Below, piece by piece: positions 1-8,235 of a DNA stretch of 11,342 bases. Source of the stretch: Stramonita haemastoma. Taxonomy: Eukaryota; Mollusca; Gastropoda; Neogastropoda; Muricidae. The translations under genes were made by a program, and so were the position numbers. The notes under the pieces are model-generated. The model saw only the letters and a list, made by a program, of their open reading frames with translations, was not told the DNA's origin and did no database searches. The first letter of the stretch is position 1, and each line of letters begins with the position of its first letter. The DNA is taken from contig JASPKP010008620.1 of the NCBI GenBank assembly GCA_030674155.1, positions 1 through 11,342 of the forward strand, in the 5' to 3' direction.

Positions 1-429
1 TAAAAAGGCGGGGCGGGAAAACTGGGGGAAGGGAGAAAGGCCCAGAGGGGCGCCGGAAGACCCGGAAGGGCGGACAGGCCTGACCGGGGGAGGAGCCCGG
101 AAGGGCCCGGGGGAGCGGGGGCGGCGGCCCCGGGGGGCGGCCGCCCGGGGCCAGGGGGGTCGGCGCCGGGGGCCGCGGGGGCGCGCGGCCGGCTGGGGCC
201 GCGGGGCCCCCCCGGCGGGGGCCCGGCGGGCCCGGGGGGAGGCCCCGGGGCCGTTTTGGGCGCCTGCGGAGCGGGCCGGCGGGTGCGGCCCGGGCCGGCG
301 TCCGCGGGGTGCCCCCGGCGGGGACCCCCCGGCCCCTAGGCGGGGCCCCTGGAGGCGCGGTTTAGCCCGGGCCCCCCGGGCAGGAAGGGGGAATGCGGGT
401 TGGGCCCGCCAAACCCTTTAAACTAAAAC
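1..429. other. Extremely GC-rich, G-biased low-complexity stretch
   Basis: The stretch is dominated by G runs and GGCGGG, CCCCGGGG and GCCGGCC blocks, with many short self-complementary GC palindromes. A and T occur mainly in the first 80 bases and the last 60. No codon structure, RNA gene or known repeat is recognisable. It could be a real GC-rich island, or degraded base calls at a contig end. The continuous switch into C-rich and then C/A-rich sequence downstream favours low-quality sequence. I see no gene here. Confidence 0.6.
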
Positions 430-858
430 CTATGTCAGGGGCCCCCCAAAGGGGGCCCCCCCCCCTCCCCCGGCCCCCGCCGCCCCCCCGCACGGCCCCC
501 CCCTAACCCCCCGCCGCCCCCGCCGCAGCCGGGGCCCCCGCCTGGGCCCGGGGCCGCCGGCCCCACCGCCGCCGCCCCCGGGGCCCCTCCGGCCCCGGGG
601 CCGCCGGAGGCGGCGCCCCCGCACGGCGGCCCGGCGGCGGCGGGGTCGGGGCGGCCCCGGCGGGGGCGTTTGCCCGGCTGCCCGGCCCTCCGGAGGGCGG
701 CCCGGCGGCCCCCGCCGCCCTCCGGCCGCCCCGCCGCCGCCGCCGCCCGCCGCCGCCGGGCCCCCTCCCCCCATGCCCGGCGGGCCCCCCGCCGGGCGGG
801 CCCGGGGGATCCGCCGCCGCCCCGCCCCGCCCCGCCCCCGCCCCCGCCACCGCCGCCG

Positions 859-903
<45 letters not shown>

Positions 904-960
904 CCCCCCCCCCCCCCCACCCCCCCCCCCCCCCCCCCCCCTCCCACCCCCGTCCCCCTA
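430..960. repeat. C-rich/CCG low-complexity tract with long poly-C
   Basis: CCG/GCC triplets and C runs fill this interval. It ends in a 43-base uninterrupted C run (859-901), then C runs of 15 and 22 broken by single A or AA. The reverse strand is poly-G and could form G-quadruplexes; the C strand could form i-motifs. Open frames here translate to poly-Pro, poly-Gly or poly-Arg and are not credible proteins. C runs of this length are rare in genomes and are also a known failure mode of sequencing and assembly. Confidence 0.75.
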
Positions 961-1375
961 AAAAGGCCCCCCTATCCACCCGGAACCCCCCCCCCCGTCC
1001 CCGCACCCTTGGACCCCGGGCCCCCAAACCCCCGCCCCCAAAAAACCCCCAGCCAAAAATGCCTCCACCAACCCCCCCAAAAACCCCCCCAGCCCCCAAA
1101 AAAAACAAAACAAAAACGAGGCCCAAACAAATGGCAACCCAAACCCCCAAAACCCTACACCCAAAGCCCAGAACCCCCAAAAAACAAAAATGCAAAACCC
1201 ACCCAAAAAATAGATAAAAAAACCAAAAAAACAAAAAAGCGACCCAGCCCCTAATCCCCCCAAACCGCCAAATGGGAACAATGAACCCCAAAGTAAAACC
1301 CAAAAAAACTTTGAAAGAGGGCCAAAAGGGTTAAAAACGCAAACCCCGGGACCCACCCCACCCAAAAAAAACCCC
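961..1375. other. C/A-biased low-complexity stretch
   Basis: This is almost entirely runs of C and A on the + strand (CCCCCAAAAAACCC patterns), with very little T until about 1230. It bridges the poly-C tract and the first CA microsatellite. No gene or recognisable element is seen. The strong strand asymmetry continues to about 1700. It could be a diverged CA/CCCCA simple repeat, or stretched-homopolymer base calls of a CA repeat. Confidence 0.5.
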
Positions 1376-1500
1376 CACCAAACACACCCACACCAAAAAC
1401 CCCCCCCACACCCCCCACACAAACACAAACACACCCCACACACACACCACACAACACCCACAATCACCCCCCCACCCCCCCCCACACACACACACCCAAC
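1376..1500. repeat. CA-rich microsatellite (imperfect)
   Basis: CACACA, CCACAC and ACAAACAC runs with C-run interruptions make an imperfect (CA)n simple repeat. The reverse strand is TG-rich, so open frames across it read as Cys/Val/Gly-rich peptides with no coding meaning. Confidence 0.8.
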
Positions 1501-1701
1501 TTCCCCCTATTTAAAAATCACCACCCCACCAATTTTCCCCCCCTCCTCTGACACACCTCCAAACGGGCACCCATCACCCCCTTCCCCCCAAACCCCCCTA
1601 TCCCCTCCCCCCCCTTAAAAAAATAACACACACACACAACACACACACCCCAAACCCCACAAAACAAAACACACACACCCACCAACACACAAAAAACCCC
1701 A
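1501..1701. other. C-rich spacer and second CA-rich patch
   Basis: Pyrimidine/C-rich sequence from 1501 to about 1620 has no recognisable element. CA repeat follows at about 1625-1692. It ends where the first module of the compound array begins. Confidence 0.5.
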
Positions 1702-1936
1702 GGGGACTGGGTTTAAAAAAGGCCCAAATGAATGCTTTTCCAAAATTAACCTCGCTAAAAAAAAAAAATTCACCCCCACAAACACCACCCCCACCCTACA
1801 TTAAAACACGGGGACTGGGTGTTAAAAAAAGCATATTGTGCTTCTTCCCAATTTTTCCCGATTTAAAAAAAAAAAAATAAATCCCCAAAAACACCCAAAA
1901 ACCCAACCCCACACACCAAAACCCCACAACCGGGCC

Positions 1937-1968
<32 letters not shown>

Positions 1969-2377
1969 CAAAATACACACGGGGGTGGGGTGGGAAAGAA
2001 AAATTAAAGAGTCTTATTCCATTAAGCTTTTGGGTATTTAAAAAAAAAAATGAAAAAACACACCCCCACACCCACCCACACAACCCCCCAACACACACAC
2101 ACAACACACAAACACACAAACACACACACTCAACAAAACCCACAAAACACAAAAACACACAAACTCTACATACCCCCGGGGTGGATGTAAACAAAGATTA
2201 AGATTTCTTAAATTTCCAATTTTTGGGCCCTATAAAAGAAAAATTAAAAAAAACACACACAAACCACACACACCCCCACACAACACAACACACACAAAAC
2301 ACCCCACACACACATACACACACACACACACCCCACCCCACACCCCCACAAAACACCAAAAAACACACAAAAACACC
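1702..2377. repeat. Tandem array of four long modules with CA-rich spacers
   Basis: Four modules begin at about 1702, 1810, 1980 and 2178. Each starts with a G-rich block (GGGGACTGGGT in the first two, GGGGGTGGGGTGGG and GGGGTGGATG in the others). Next comes an A-rich part (TTAAAAAAAGC or AAATTAAAG), then a T/C-rich part resembling CTTCTTCCCAATTTTTCCC, then an A run, and finally a C/CA-rich spacer. The first two modules are exactly 108 bases apart. Later spacings of about 170 and 198 differ mainly in CA spacer length, which includes a clean (CA)14 at 1937-1964. The alignment was made by eye and the modules are diverged. Confidence 0.6.
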
Positions 2378-2713
2378 CCTGAGGGGGGGCGGGGTATTTT
2401 TGGGGCACAACAAAAAACACACACACACAAAAACACACACAAAACACACAAACCCAACACCCCACAAATTAGGGAACCGGGATATTTCCCGTGCACAAAC
2501 AACCCCACACACCCACACACAACAAAACACACAAAACCACACACAAACCCCCCACATCCTTTAGGGGGGCGGGGATAATCCCTGAAAAGCCCACACACCC
2601 ACACCCCACACAACACACACCACACACACACACACACACACTGGGTGGGGGACGGGGGAAAACCCCGGGGCAAAACACACACACCACCCCACACACACAC
2701 CAAAACCCCACAC

Positions 2714-2760
<47 letters not shown>

Positions 2761-2790
2761 AAACCCCGGGAAAGCCCCCAAAAAAACCCC
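2378..2790. repeat. CA-rich minisatellite with GC-rich palindromic cores
   Basis: Short GC-rich cores lie at about 2379-2407, 2466-2496, 2556-2590, 2641-2672 and a shorter one at 2764-2778. They are spaced about 83-100 bases apart and separated by CA-rich DNA. The best cores are imperfect palindromes: CCGGGATATTTCCCG at 2478, GGGGATAATCCC at 2571 and GGGGGAAAACCCCGGGG at 2654. The last spacer is a long pure run, (AC)19, at 2715-2752. The repeat could be one minisatellite unit containing a CA microsatellite that varies in length. Confidence 0.6.
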
Positions 2791-3011
2791 CCAAAAACCC
2801 CCCCCACACAATTGAGAGATTTTTGGAAAAAAATCCCAATTTTTTTTTAGTTTTTCAACAAAGGTTTTAATATTTGTTCCCTTTTAATGGTTTTTGGGAA
2901 AATTTAATTTTTTCCCTTTTTTTTTTTTTGGGGGAAGGGCAGGGGTGAAAAAAAATTGTGTAAACAAAAAACTTTTAAACCCCAAAAATCCTTTTTGAAA
3001 TTGACTTCAAA

Positions 3012-3012
<1 letters not shown>
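2791..3012. other. A/T-rich spacer, nothing recognised
   Basis: T-rich and A-rich runs (poly-T at about 2920-2930) lie between two CA arrays. A GGGGGAAGGGCAGGGG block sits at 2930-2945. No promoter, gene or repeat family is recognised. Confidence 0.4.
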
Positions 3013-3046
<34 letters not shown>

Positions 3047-3300
3047 ACACACACACACACAAAAAACCCCACCACACACACACAAAAACACAAAACACAC
3101 ACACAACGCCCAAACAAAACAACACACACACACACACCAAATGAAAGGGGGAAAGGATAAACCTGGTTTTTTTAAAACAAACCCCACACACACACAAAAA
3201 AACAAAAAAAACAAAACCAAAAACACCAAAAACACACACGAAACCCCCCACACACACACCACACACACACACCCCACACAAAACAAAAACACACAAACCC
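3013..3300. repeat. CA microsatellite block
   Basis: (AC)13 at 3016-3041 is followed by imperfect CA repeat to about 3140. A 40-base interruption follows (about 3141-3180, AAATGAAAGGGGGAAAGG type), then more CA repeat to 3300. The interruption is similar in character to the modules of the array at 1.7-2.4 kb but too short to assign. Confidence 0.85.
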
Positions 3301-3589
3301 CCAAAAAAACCAAACATACATTCCCCTTTTGAAAAAAACATCATTTTAATTTTGGGAACAAAAAAGAAAGAACCCGCGGAAGACACACAAAAAATGAGCA
3401 TAGAAAAAGGGGACACCCCCTTTTTTTCTTTGCCCATCATTTTTCCGGCAGCATGCCCCTCATCCCTCTCCCGCGGGCCGGGCAAATTTTTTCACTGACC
3501 TTCCCCTGCTGTCGTCCCACCCCAGACGTCCCCGCCCTCCAAAAAGGGGACGCCTTTTAATGGCAAAGGGAAAGGAAAAGGGAATTAAC
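3301..3589. other. Unique, moderately GC-rich patch without a recognised gene
   Basis: Positions 3360-3570 are among the few non-repetitive, balanced-composition stretches. They include CCGCGG sites and a CAGCATGCCCC block. A reverse-strand open frame starting at 3485 covers this patch, then runs straight into CA repeat translated as Cys/Val. The N-terminal part resembles no protein I know. I do not call it a gene. Confidence 0.35.
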
Positions 3590-4075
3590 TCATCAAAAAA
3601 AAAGGCCCAAAAAGCGCAGCTTGTGGGTTTTTGGGGTCCCCCCTTTTTTTTCCCTTTTCTTTTTTTTTAAAAATTAAAAATTTCTTTTTCAAGGGCCCCA
3701 AAAAAAACTGAAAAAAAAACCCTTTTAAAAAGATACAAGGAAACGAAATTTCGTAAAAAAAAAAACAACTTTTTAAAAAAATGACAGAGGGAATCAAAAA
3801 ACAGGAATAATGAAAGGACAAAACAGAAAAAGAAAAAATTAAAGAAAGGGAAAAAAAAAAATGAAGGGAAAAAACCCAAAAAAAAAAAACAAAAAAAACA
3901 AAGTTTGAAAAAAAAACCCCAAAAAGCAAAAAAGGAAAAGCAAAAAAAAAAAAAAAAAAAAAACAACAAAAAAAGAAAAAAAAAACGAAAAAGGAAAAAC
4001 AAAACCAAAAGAAAGAACAAATAAAAGCCTAAAAAAGAAAAAAAAAAAAAACCTAAAAAATCTTCAGTTTTCAAA
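3590..4075. repeat. A-rich low-complexity tract
   Basis: The + strand is almost all A with scattered G and C (GAAAAAAAAC, AAAGGAAAAAC). The longest A run is at about 3945-3963. The reverse strand would be Phe-rich if translated, which explains the open frames there. It may be a degraded poly(A)-type repeat or over-called A homopolymers. No element boundary is visible. Confidence 0.65.
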
Positions 4076-4434
4076 CTTTTTCAAAACTAAGATACTAGAC
4101 CCCAAAAAAAAAGATCTTCACCAAAAATCCCCGAAGTTCCCGGGAAGTGGCTACCCTTCCCTGGCAGGCAAATAAAATGGTGGGAAAAACCCAAAAAAAA
4201 AAAAATCTCCCCCCCTTTATCAAGCTTTAGCCAGGAAACCCAAAAGAAAAAAAAAGAATAAAATGAGTAAAAAGAAACGTTTGTCACCTTTCTTTTCTTC
4301 CCTTGGGAAAAAATGGAAAAACTGGGCTTTGTAAAACTTTCCCAAAACTTCCCCATTAAAAAAGGGGCCCCAAACCCCCACACAAACACAAAACACATAC
4401 AAAACACATACATAATACCCTATACCATATCCCT
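4076..4434. other. Unique A/C-rich DNA with a short CA patch
   Basis: No gene is recognised. A short CA-rich segment lies at 4376-4413. A block ending in ATTAAAAAAGGGGCCCC at 4356-4372 slightly resembles the SINE body but is too short to assign. Confidence 0.35.
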
Positions 4435-4500
4435 CTCTTCTCCCCTCTCTCTCTCTCCTCCTCCTCTCATCTCCTCCCCCTCTCTCCCCGGGCCCTCCGG
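4435..4500. repeat. CT-rich pyrimidine tract
   Basis: (CT)6 at about 4445-4456 sits inside a longer CT/CCT stretch, which ends in a small GGGCCC-CCGGGCCC palindrome near 4490-4504. It lies directly upstream of SINE copy A, where a tRNA-like head would be expected and is not recognisable. Confidence 0.7.
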
Positions 4501-4505
4501 GCCCA

Positions 4506-4800
4506 GATTTTTCCTCCTGAGTTAACTTTATGCTTTCTCCACTCCTCCCCCCAAAAAGTCCTTTGGATGAGACTTTAAACTGAAGGGCCCCGTTCGAACG
4601 GGACGCAGGACATTGCGCACCAAATTAAATCCTGTTCCGTTTTTTTTTGGGAAAGTAGGCCCCCGGTGCCGGTGGGAACAGATGACATTGACAAAACTGC
4701 ATACACACGGGAACCCGGAATGTAAAAAAGCACAAGAGTGCTTAAACCCCTTAAACCCCCCCAAAATAAAAGAATAAATCAAATCAAAAAAAATCAAAAA
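4506..4800 (+). mobile_element. SINE copy A (5' truncated or diverged head)
   Basis: The copy shares, in order, the landmarks of the other copies. They are TTTTCCTCCTGAGTTAA at 4509, AGTCCTTTGGATGAGACTTT at 4557, GGCCCCGT at 4586, a GACGCAGGACATTGCGCACC block at 4602, AAATCCTGTTCC at 4628, GAACAGATGA at 4676, AAAACTGCATACACACGGG at 4693 and AAGTGCTTAACCCC-like sequence at 4735-4755. An A-rich tail (AATCAAAA type) reaches about 4800. The pol III head is not visible. A non-autonomous element of this type would be mobilised by a partner LINE, none of which is in the window. Confidence 0.75.
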
Positions 4801-4811
4801 ACAAATCAAAA

Positions 4812-4918
4812 TCTCCTTCCTCCTCTCTCCTCCCCCACTCCTCTCTCCTCTCGTCTCTCTCAACCCTCTCCCCTCTTCCCCCCAAATCCTCTCTCACCCC
4901 TCTTTCTCCCTTTTTCTA
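4812..4918. repeat. CT-rich pyrimidine tract
   Basis: Repeated CTCC, TCTCTC and CCCCTC run through this tract, just 3' of SINE copy A. With the tract at 4435-4500 it brackets the element, so pyrimidine tracts lie on both sides of it. Confidence 0.7.
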
Positions 4919-5329
4919 CAAACCTGGGGTGCTGTGTCCCGGAACTCACATCAAATGATGGGGTAAAAAAAAAACAAAAAAGTAAAATTTAAAAATTTCA
5001 ATGGTAAAGCAATATCCCCACATAAACCCGTGATGCCCGATTAACCAAATTTCCCGCCAAATTTTCACAACCCACACACGCTGTAATTTTTAAAAACCAA
5101 GGACCCATGATATTACCCCCCTGTAAGGGGGGATGAGAAGAAAAAAAGGTATAAAAGTAATTTTGTGAGAGAAGAGAGCGGAGGTTGGGGGTTTAGAAAA
5201 TTTTGGGGCTTAAAAAAAGCGATTTGCTGGGCGACCAGTTTGTGTGGGTCATAAGGGTGTGGGTTTACTGTGTTTTGGGTTTTCCCCCCATTGACACACC
5301 GCGCCGCGCGCCCCAGCGCACGCCCCAAA
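4919..5329. other. Unique DNA, nothing recognised
   Basis: Mixed-composition sequence. It includes a CCCCCCTGTAAGGGGGG hairpin-like inverted repeat near 5116-5132 and a CpG-rich patch at 5298-5325 (CACCGCGCCGCGCGCC). No gene, RNA or repeat family is recognised. Confidence 0.35.
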
Positions 5330-5441
5330 AGCCCCACAAAACCAAAACACAACCACAGGGAACACAACACACAAAACCAACACACAAACACACAAAACAC
5401 AAAAAACAAACACCCACAACAAAACACACACAAAAACACAA
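5330..5441. repeat. CA-rich imperfect microsatellite
   Basis: ACAAAACAC, CACACAAA and ACACACAA units form a (CA)n/(CAAA)n simple repeat, preceded by the CpG-rich patch. Confidence 0.75.
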
Positions 5442-5798
5442 ATTTTTGTGTGATGGCCCAAAATTAATTCCCCCCTTTATTTGGGAACAATTTGGCTCCC
5501 TTTGTTTTGTTTTTCTACCCTTTGGTTATTTGTTTTTCTATTATTTTGTCTGCATAAACAGGGAGTTTTATTTACGTTTTCTGAGTGGTTTATCTGGGAG
5601 ATTCTTTTTGGAAATAAAAAAATCCTAAATTTATTTAAGTTTTAAACCCCAAGGTGAATTTTTGCCCTTTGATTTTTTTTAAAAGTCAATTTTCTTGATT
5701 TTTTTGGGAAAGGGCATAAAAGAAAAAAAAAAGTTTTTTAAAACCTTTAATCTTTTAAACCCTCAATAAAAGGGAATCTTTTTGGGCTTGCCCTTGTC
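5442..5798. other. T/A-rich DNA, nothing recognised
   Basis: T-rich + strand with poly-T and poly-A runs (for example around 5675-5685 and 5722-5732). An open frame reading through it on the + strand starts inside the CA repeat and carries no recognisable domain. No gene is called. Confidence 0.4.
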
Positions 5799-5910
5799 TT
5801 CACACAAAACACCCCACAAAAAAAAACCCCCACACAACCCACACACCACACCCCACACACACAAAAACACACACACAAAACCAACCCCACCCCACGCACC
5901 CCACACAGAC
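5799..5910. repeat. CA-rich imperfect microsatellite
   Basis: CACACA and CCCCACAC units form a simple repeat with C-run interruptions. Confidence 0.75.
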
Positions 5911-6100
5911 TGTTGGTTAAAGGTTTCTGCGGGCCCCAAAGGCCTTTAATCGGGGCGACTACCCTCTTCATATCCCACAAAAGAAAACCGGCCCTTTCAC
6001 ACACCCCAACACATCTAGTTCCCCATCATTTCCCAAACAACGTAACAAAAAAGTTTAACAAAAACCTACATCCCCTTTTCAAAGACACACGGCCTTGCCC
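5911..6100. other. Unique spacer between CA and TG tracts
   Basis: Balanced composition with no recognised gene. It ends in a CCCACGTGTGGG palindrome at about 6098-6109, just before strand polarity changes from CA-rich to TG-rich. Confidence 0.35.
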
Positions 6101-6330
6101 ACGTGTGGGTGGGGGGTGTTGTAAGTTTTGTGGGGTTTTGTGTTTTGGGGTGTTTTGTGTGTGGTTGCGTGCGTGCGTGTGTTGGGGTTTTGGGTGTGGT
6201 TTTGTGGTGTGGGGTGGGGTTTGTGTGGGGTTGTAAGTTGTTTGTGTGTTTTTGTGGGGTGCGTGCGTGGGGTGCGGTGTGATGTGTGTTGTGTGGGGGG
6301 TTGTGTGTGTGCGCCCCGCGCGCGCGCCCC
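6101..6330. repeat. TG-rich microsatellite, opposite polarity
   Basis: TGTGTG, GGGGTTTTGTG and TGCGTGCGTG units run to about 6312, then a GC alternating patch (CGCGCGCGCC) at about 6316-6332. It is the only substantial TG-rich (+ strand) tract; every other dinucleotide array in the window is CA-rich. TGCG and CGCG units are alternating purine-pyrimidine and could adopt Z-DNA. Confidence 0.8.
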
Positions 6331-6690
6331 TCGCGTGTAACACACCCCTAAACAACAAGGGGGCATTGAGGGCATCTAAAAACAGCCTGGCTTCTTCCTC
6401 TTGGAACTAGCGGGGTCTGCCAAAACCCAGTTTGGGGGAAACCCACCACCGGCTTGAGTGACCTCCCACACACCCCAAAACACATCCTTCAGAATCATAA
6501 AACCCTTTTAAACAAAAAAAACCGAAAAAACCTCGACACACCCTATTAAACCCCCCACCCCCCGGTGGCGGGGAGAGGAGAAAAAGGGGCCGCCCGGGCC
6601 AAATGGCCGGGGTGGCTTGGAGGACGGGGACAAACCCAGCATGAAAACCCTCCTGCGGGGTTTTCCCCAAATCTCCACCCCAAGGGAACC
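6331..6690. other. Unique DNA, no recognised gene
   Basis: This is one of the longer non-repetitive segments. Several reverse-strand frames are open for 80-110 codons, but they overlap one another, carry no domain I recognise and run into SINE copy B. The 6600-6690 part may contain the degraded 5' head of copy B (GGGGTGGCTTGGAGG near 6609 is faintly A-box-like). Confidence 0.35.
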
Positions 6691-6694
6691 TGGA

Positions 6695-7030
6695 GGCTTG
6701 GGTACCCCACCCGGTGAGAAATTTTTCTCCTGGAATTTAAACCCAGGGGCGACTCCACCCTCCCCCCCAAAAGCCCCCTTCCCAAAATGAATAATAAACC
6801 AAAGGCCCCGTGGGGCCAAAACGCATGCAGAACACCCTTGCGCACCACTTTAAAAATCCTGGTCCACTTTTCGTATAAGAATAGGCCTTTCGTGTGCCAG
6901 GGGAACAGATGAAAATTTACAAAAGTGTATACAAAAAGGGGGCCCGGGGTTTGGAAAAAAAAGGAAACAAGTGCTTATCCCCTTATCCTCATAAAAAAAA
7001 AAAGGGAAAAAAATTTTTAAAAAAATTTAA
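6695..7030 (+). mobile_element. SINE copy B
   Basis: It begins near a B-box-like GGGTACCCC at 6700, followed by GAGAAATTTTTCTCCTGGAA. That matches the sequence just 3' of the B box in copy C. It then carries the body motif in degraded form (CCCTTCCCAAAATGAATAAT at 6776), AAACCAAAGGCCCCGTG at 6796, ACGCATGCAGAAC at 6821, TGCGCACCACTTTAAAAATC at 6839, AATAGGCC at 6890, GAACAGATGA at 6903 and ACAAGTGCTTATCCCCTTAT at 6967. An A-rich tail follows. It is the best + strand copy for the 3' half. Confidence 0.8.
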
Positions 7031-7299
7031 AAATAAATAAAAACAAACCCCATGAGAAGCCCAAGGTCAAGGCCAAACCAAAAGTTTTTAAAACGCTGAA
7101 AAAATTTTTAAAAACCTTTTTAGAAAAAAAACCGAAACCCTCAACGGGAGTGAAATTTGACCTCCCCTAAATCCGAGAGGAAAAAACTACTTAACTGCTA
7201 GAAATCACGTTTCCTGTGGCTCTTTTAAAAACCCCAAAGTGGCAACAATTTTAGGACAAGATTAACCCTTACGGGAGGGCACTGTTTTGACAGCAATAT
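7031..7299. other. A-rich then mixed DNA between two SINE copies
   Basis: A/T runs at 7031-7130 may be the extended tail of copy B. The rest has no recognised gene or repeat. Copies B (+) and C (-) converge on this interval tail to tail. Confidence 0.4.
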
Positions 7300-7685
7300 A
7301 TATAAAATAAAATTTTCTTTTATAACGAGGGGTAAGGTAAGCCTCATGTGCCAAATTTTTTTTATCCAGTCCCCCGGGGGTGTATGCAGTTTTGTAAAAA
7401 AAATTTTCATCTGTTTCCCACCGGGGACGCGAAAGGCCAAACCCTTTCGAAAAAAACCCAAAAAGGATTTTAACGGTGGGCCAAGAATTTCCTTTCGGGG
7501 GTTCCAAAACAACACGGGGCCTCGGGGTTTTTAGTTTTCATTTCCCAAGGACTTAAGGGGAGAAAATGGGTCAAACACTGATTTAACTCCGGGAGAAAAA
7601 AACCCCTCCCAACGGGGAAACGAACCCGGGGGACCCAAAATTTCGAGCGCATGTTTTTGACCACTAGGTTAAACCCGTCCCCCCC
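7300..7685 (-). mobile_element. SINE copy C, most complete, with tRNA-like head
   Basis: Read on the reverse strand from 7685, this has a tRNA-like head, then the SINE body, then an A/T-rich tail at about 7300-7325. An A-box-like TTAACCTAGTGG occupies 7672-7661, and a B-box-like GGGTTCGTTTCCC occupies 7627-7615. The A-to-B distance of 45 bases is that of a tRNA gene. The body has TTTCTCCCGGAGTTAAAT, AAGTCCTTGGGAAATGAAAA, CGAGGCCCCGTGTTG, AAACAGATGAAAATT and AAAACTGCATACACC in the same order as copies A and B. The head is known architecture for tRNA-derived SINEs. Family name and exact ends are not determined. Confidence 0.8.
7615..7672 (-). promoter_or_regulatory. Internal pol III promoter (A and B boxes) of SINE copy C
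   Basis: The A-box-like block is at 7672-7661 and the B-box-like block at 7627-7615. They conform to TRGYNNARNGG and GGTTCRANNCC with about one mismatch each. Position and spacing fit a type 2 RNA polymerase III promoter within a tRNA-derived head. The acceptor and D-arm pairings do not look intact, so this is not a functional tRNA gene. Confidence 0.65.
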
Positions 7686-7932
7686 CAGGACCGCTGAGGG
7701 AGGTCACTTTTGACAACATAAAAGGGGTCGCAAAAATCTGCCCGAAAAAAAGTAGTAATTTCAGGCAGTAATTCCCCGGGTCATAACACTGGGTTTTCTA
7801 AAATTTAAAAAAAGTTTTTTACTTTTTTTTTTTAAAAGAAACATGGGAAATTTTCTTACATAAAAAAATTTAAACCCCAAATCGGGGAATTAATTAAAAC
7901 ACAAATTTATGGAAATTTTTAAGTAAAATTTT
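7686..7932. other. A/T-rich DNA, nothing recognised
   Basis: Unique sequence with several A and T runs, no gene or repeat family recognised. Confidence 0.35.
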
Positions 7933-7983
7933 GGGGGAGAGGGGGGGGGGGGGTGGGGGGGGGGAGGGGGGGGGGGAGGAGGA
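7933..7983. repeat. Poly-G tract
   Basis: G runs of about 5-13 bases separated by single A or T. Potential G-quadruplex on the + strand. As with the poly-C tract, run lengths may be inflated by base-calling. Confidence 0.75.
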
Positions 7984-8054
7984 GCACCAGAAAAAACCCC
8001 AGTCAGCCCGCCAGGGTTTTTAACCCACCTAAATTTTTAAAAATTTTCAAACTG

Positions 8055-8235
8055 CACCGGGGAGAAAAGGGAAAGGGGGGGGAGGGAAAAGGAAAAGGCG
8101 AGGAGAAGGGGCGAGAGAGAGAGAGAGAGAGAAAAAGAGAAAAAAGAACGAGAGAGAAAAGGGGGCGAGAGAAAACCGAAAAAGAGAGAAGGGGGGGGAG
8201 AAAAAGAGAATACAAGGGGGAAAATACAAAAGGGG
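8055..8235. repeat. GA-rich purine tract
   Basis: A pure (GA)10 at 8113-8132 lies inside a longer homopurine stretch of GAAAAAG, GGGGGAG and GAGAGAAAA. A homopurine-homopyrimidine tract of this length could form triplex (H-DNA). Open frames read Lys/Arg/Glu-rich on + and Ser/Leu/Phe-rich on -, which is a composition effect. Confidence 0.85.

Noticed and set aside
120..840. Possible rRNA expansion segment or rDNA spacer
   Set aside because: CCG/GGC richness alone resembles vertebrate rDNA, but no conserved rRNA core sequence is present on either strand.
430..1303. Several open frames of 150-270 codons on both strands in the GC/C-rich region
   Set aside because: They translate to poly-Gly, poly-Pro and Arg/Ala runs produced by G and C homopolymers, overlap in several frames and contain no domain.
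2196..3485. Cys/Val-rich (-) and His/Thr-rich (+) open frames of 60-193 codons
   Set aside because: They are direct translations of (TG)n and (CA)n repeats, which lack stop codons in these frames.
3141..3485. Non-repetitive N-terminal 50 or so residues of a reverse-strand frame starting at 3485
   Set aside because: The composition looks more protein-like, but it has no recognisable motif, reads into the CA array without an exon boundary I can identify, and lies in error-prone sequence.
4350..4375. Possible fifth SINE fragment (ATTAAAAAAGGGGCCCC)
   Set aside because: Only one short landmark-like string is present, and no other body landmark follows in order.
7607..7684. Possible intact tRNA gene on the reverse strand
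   Set aside because: A and B boxes are present at the right spacing, but clear acceptor and anticodon stems are not visible, and the segment continues into the SINE body shared with three other copies.
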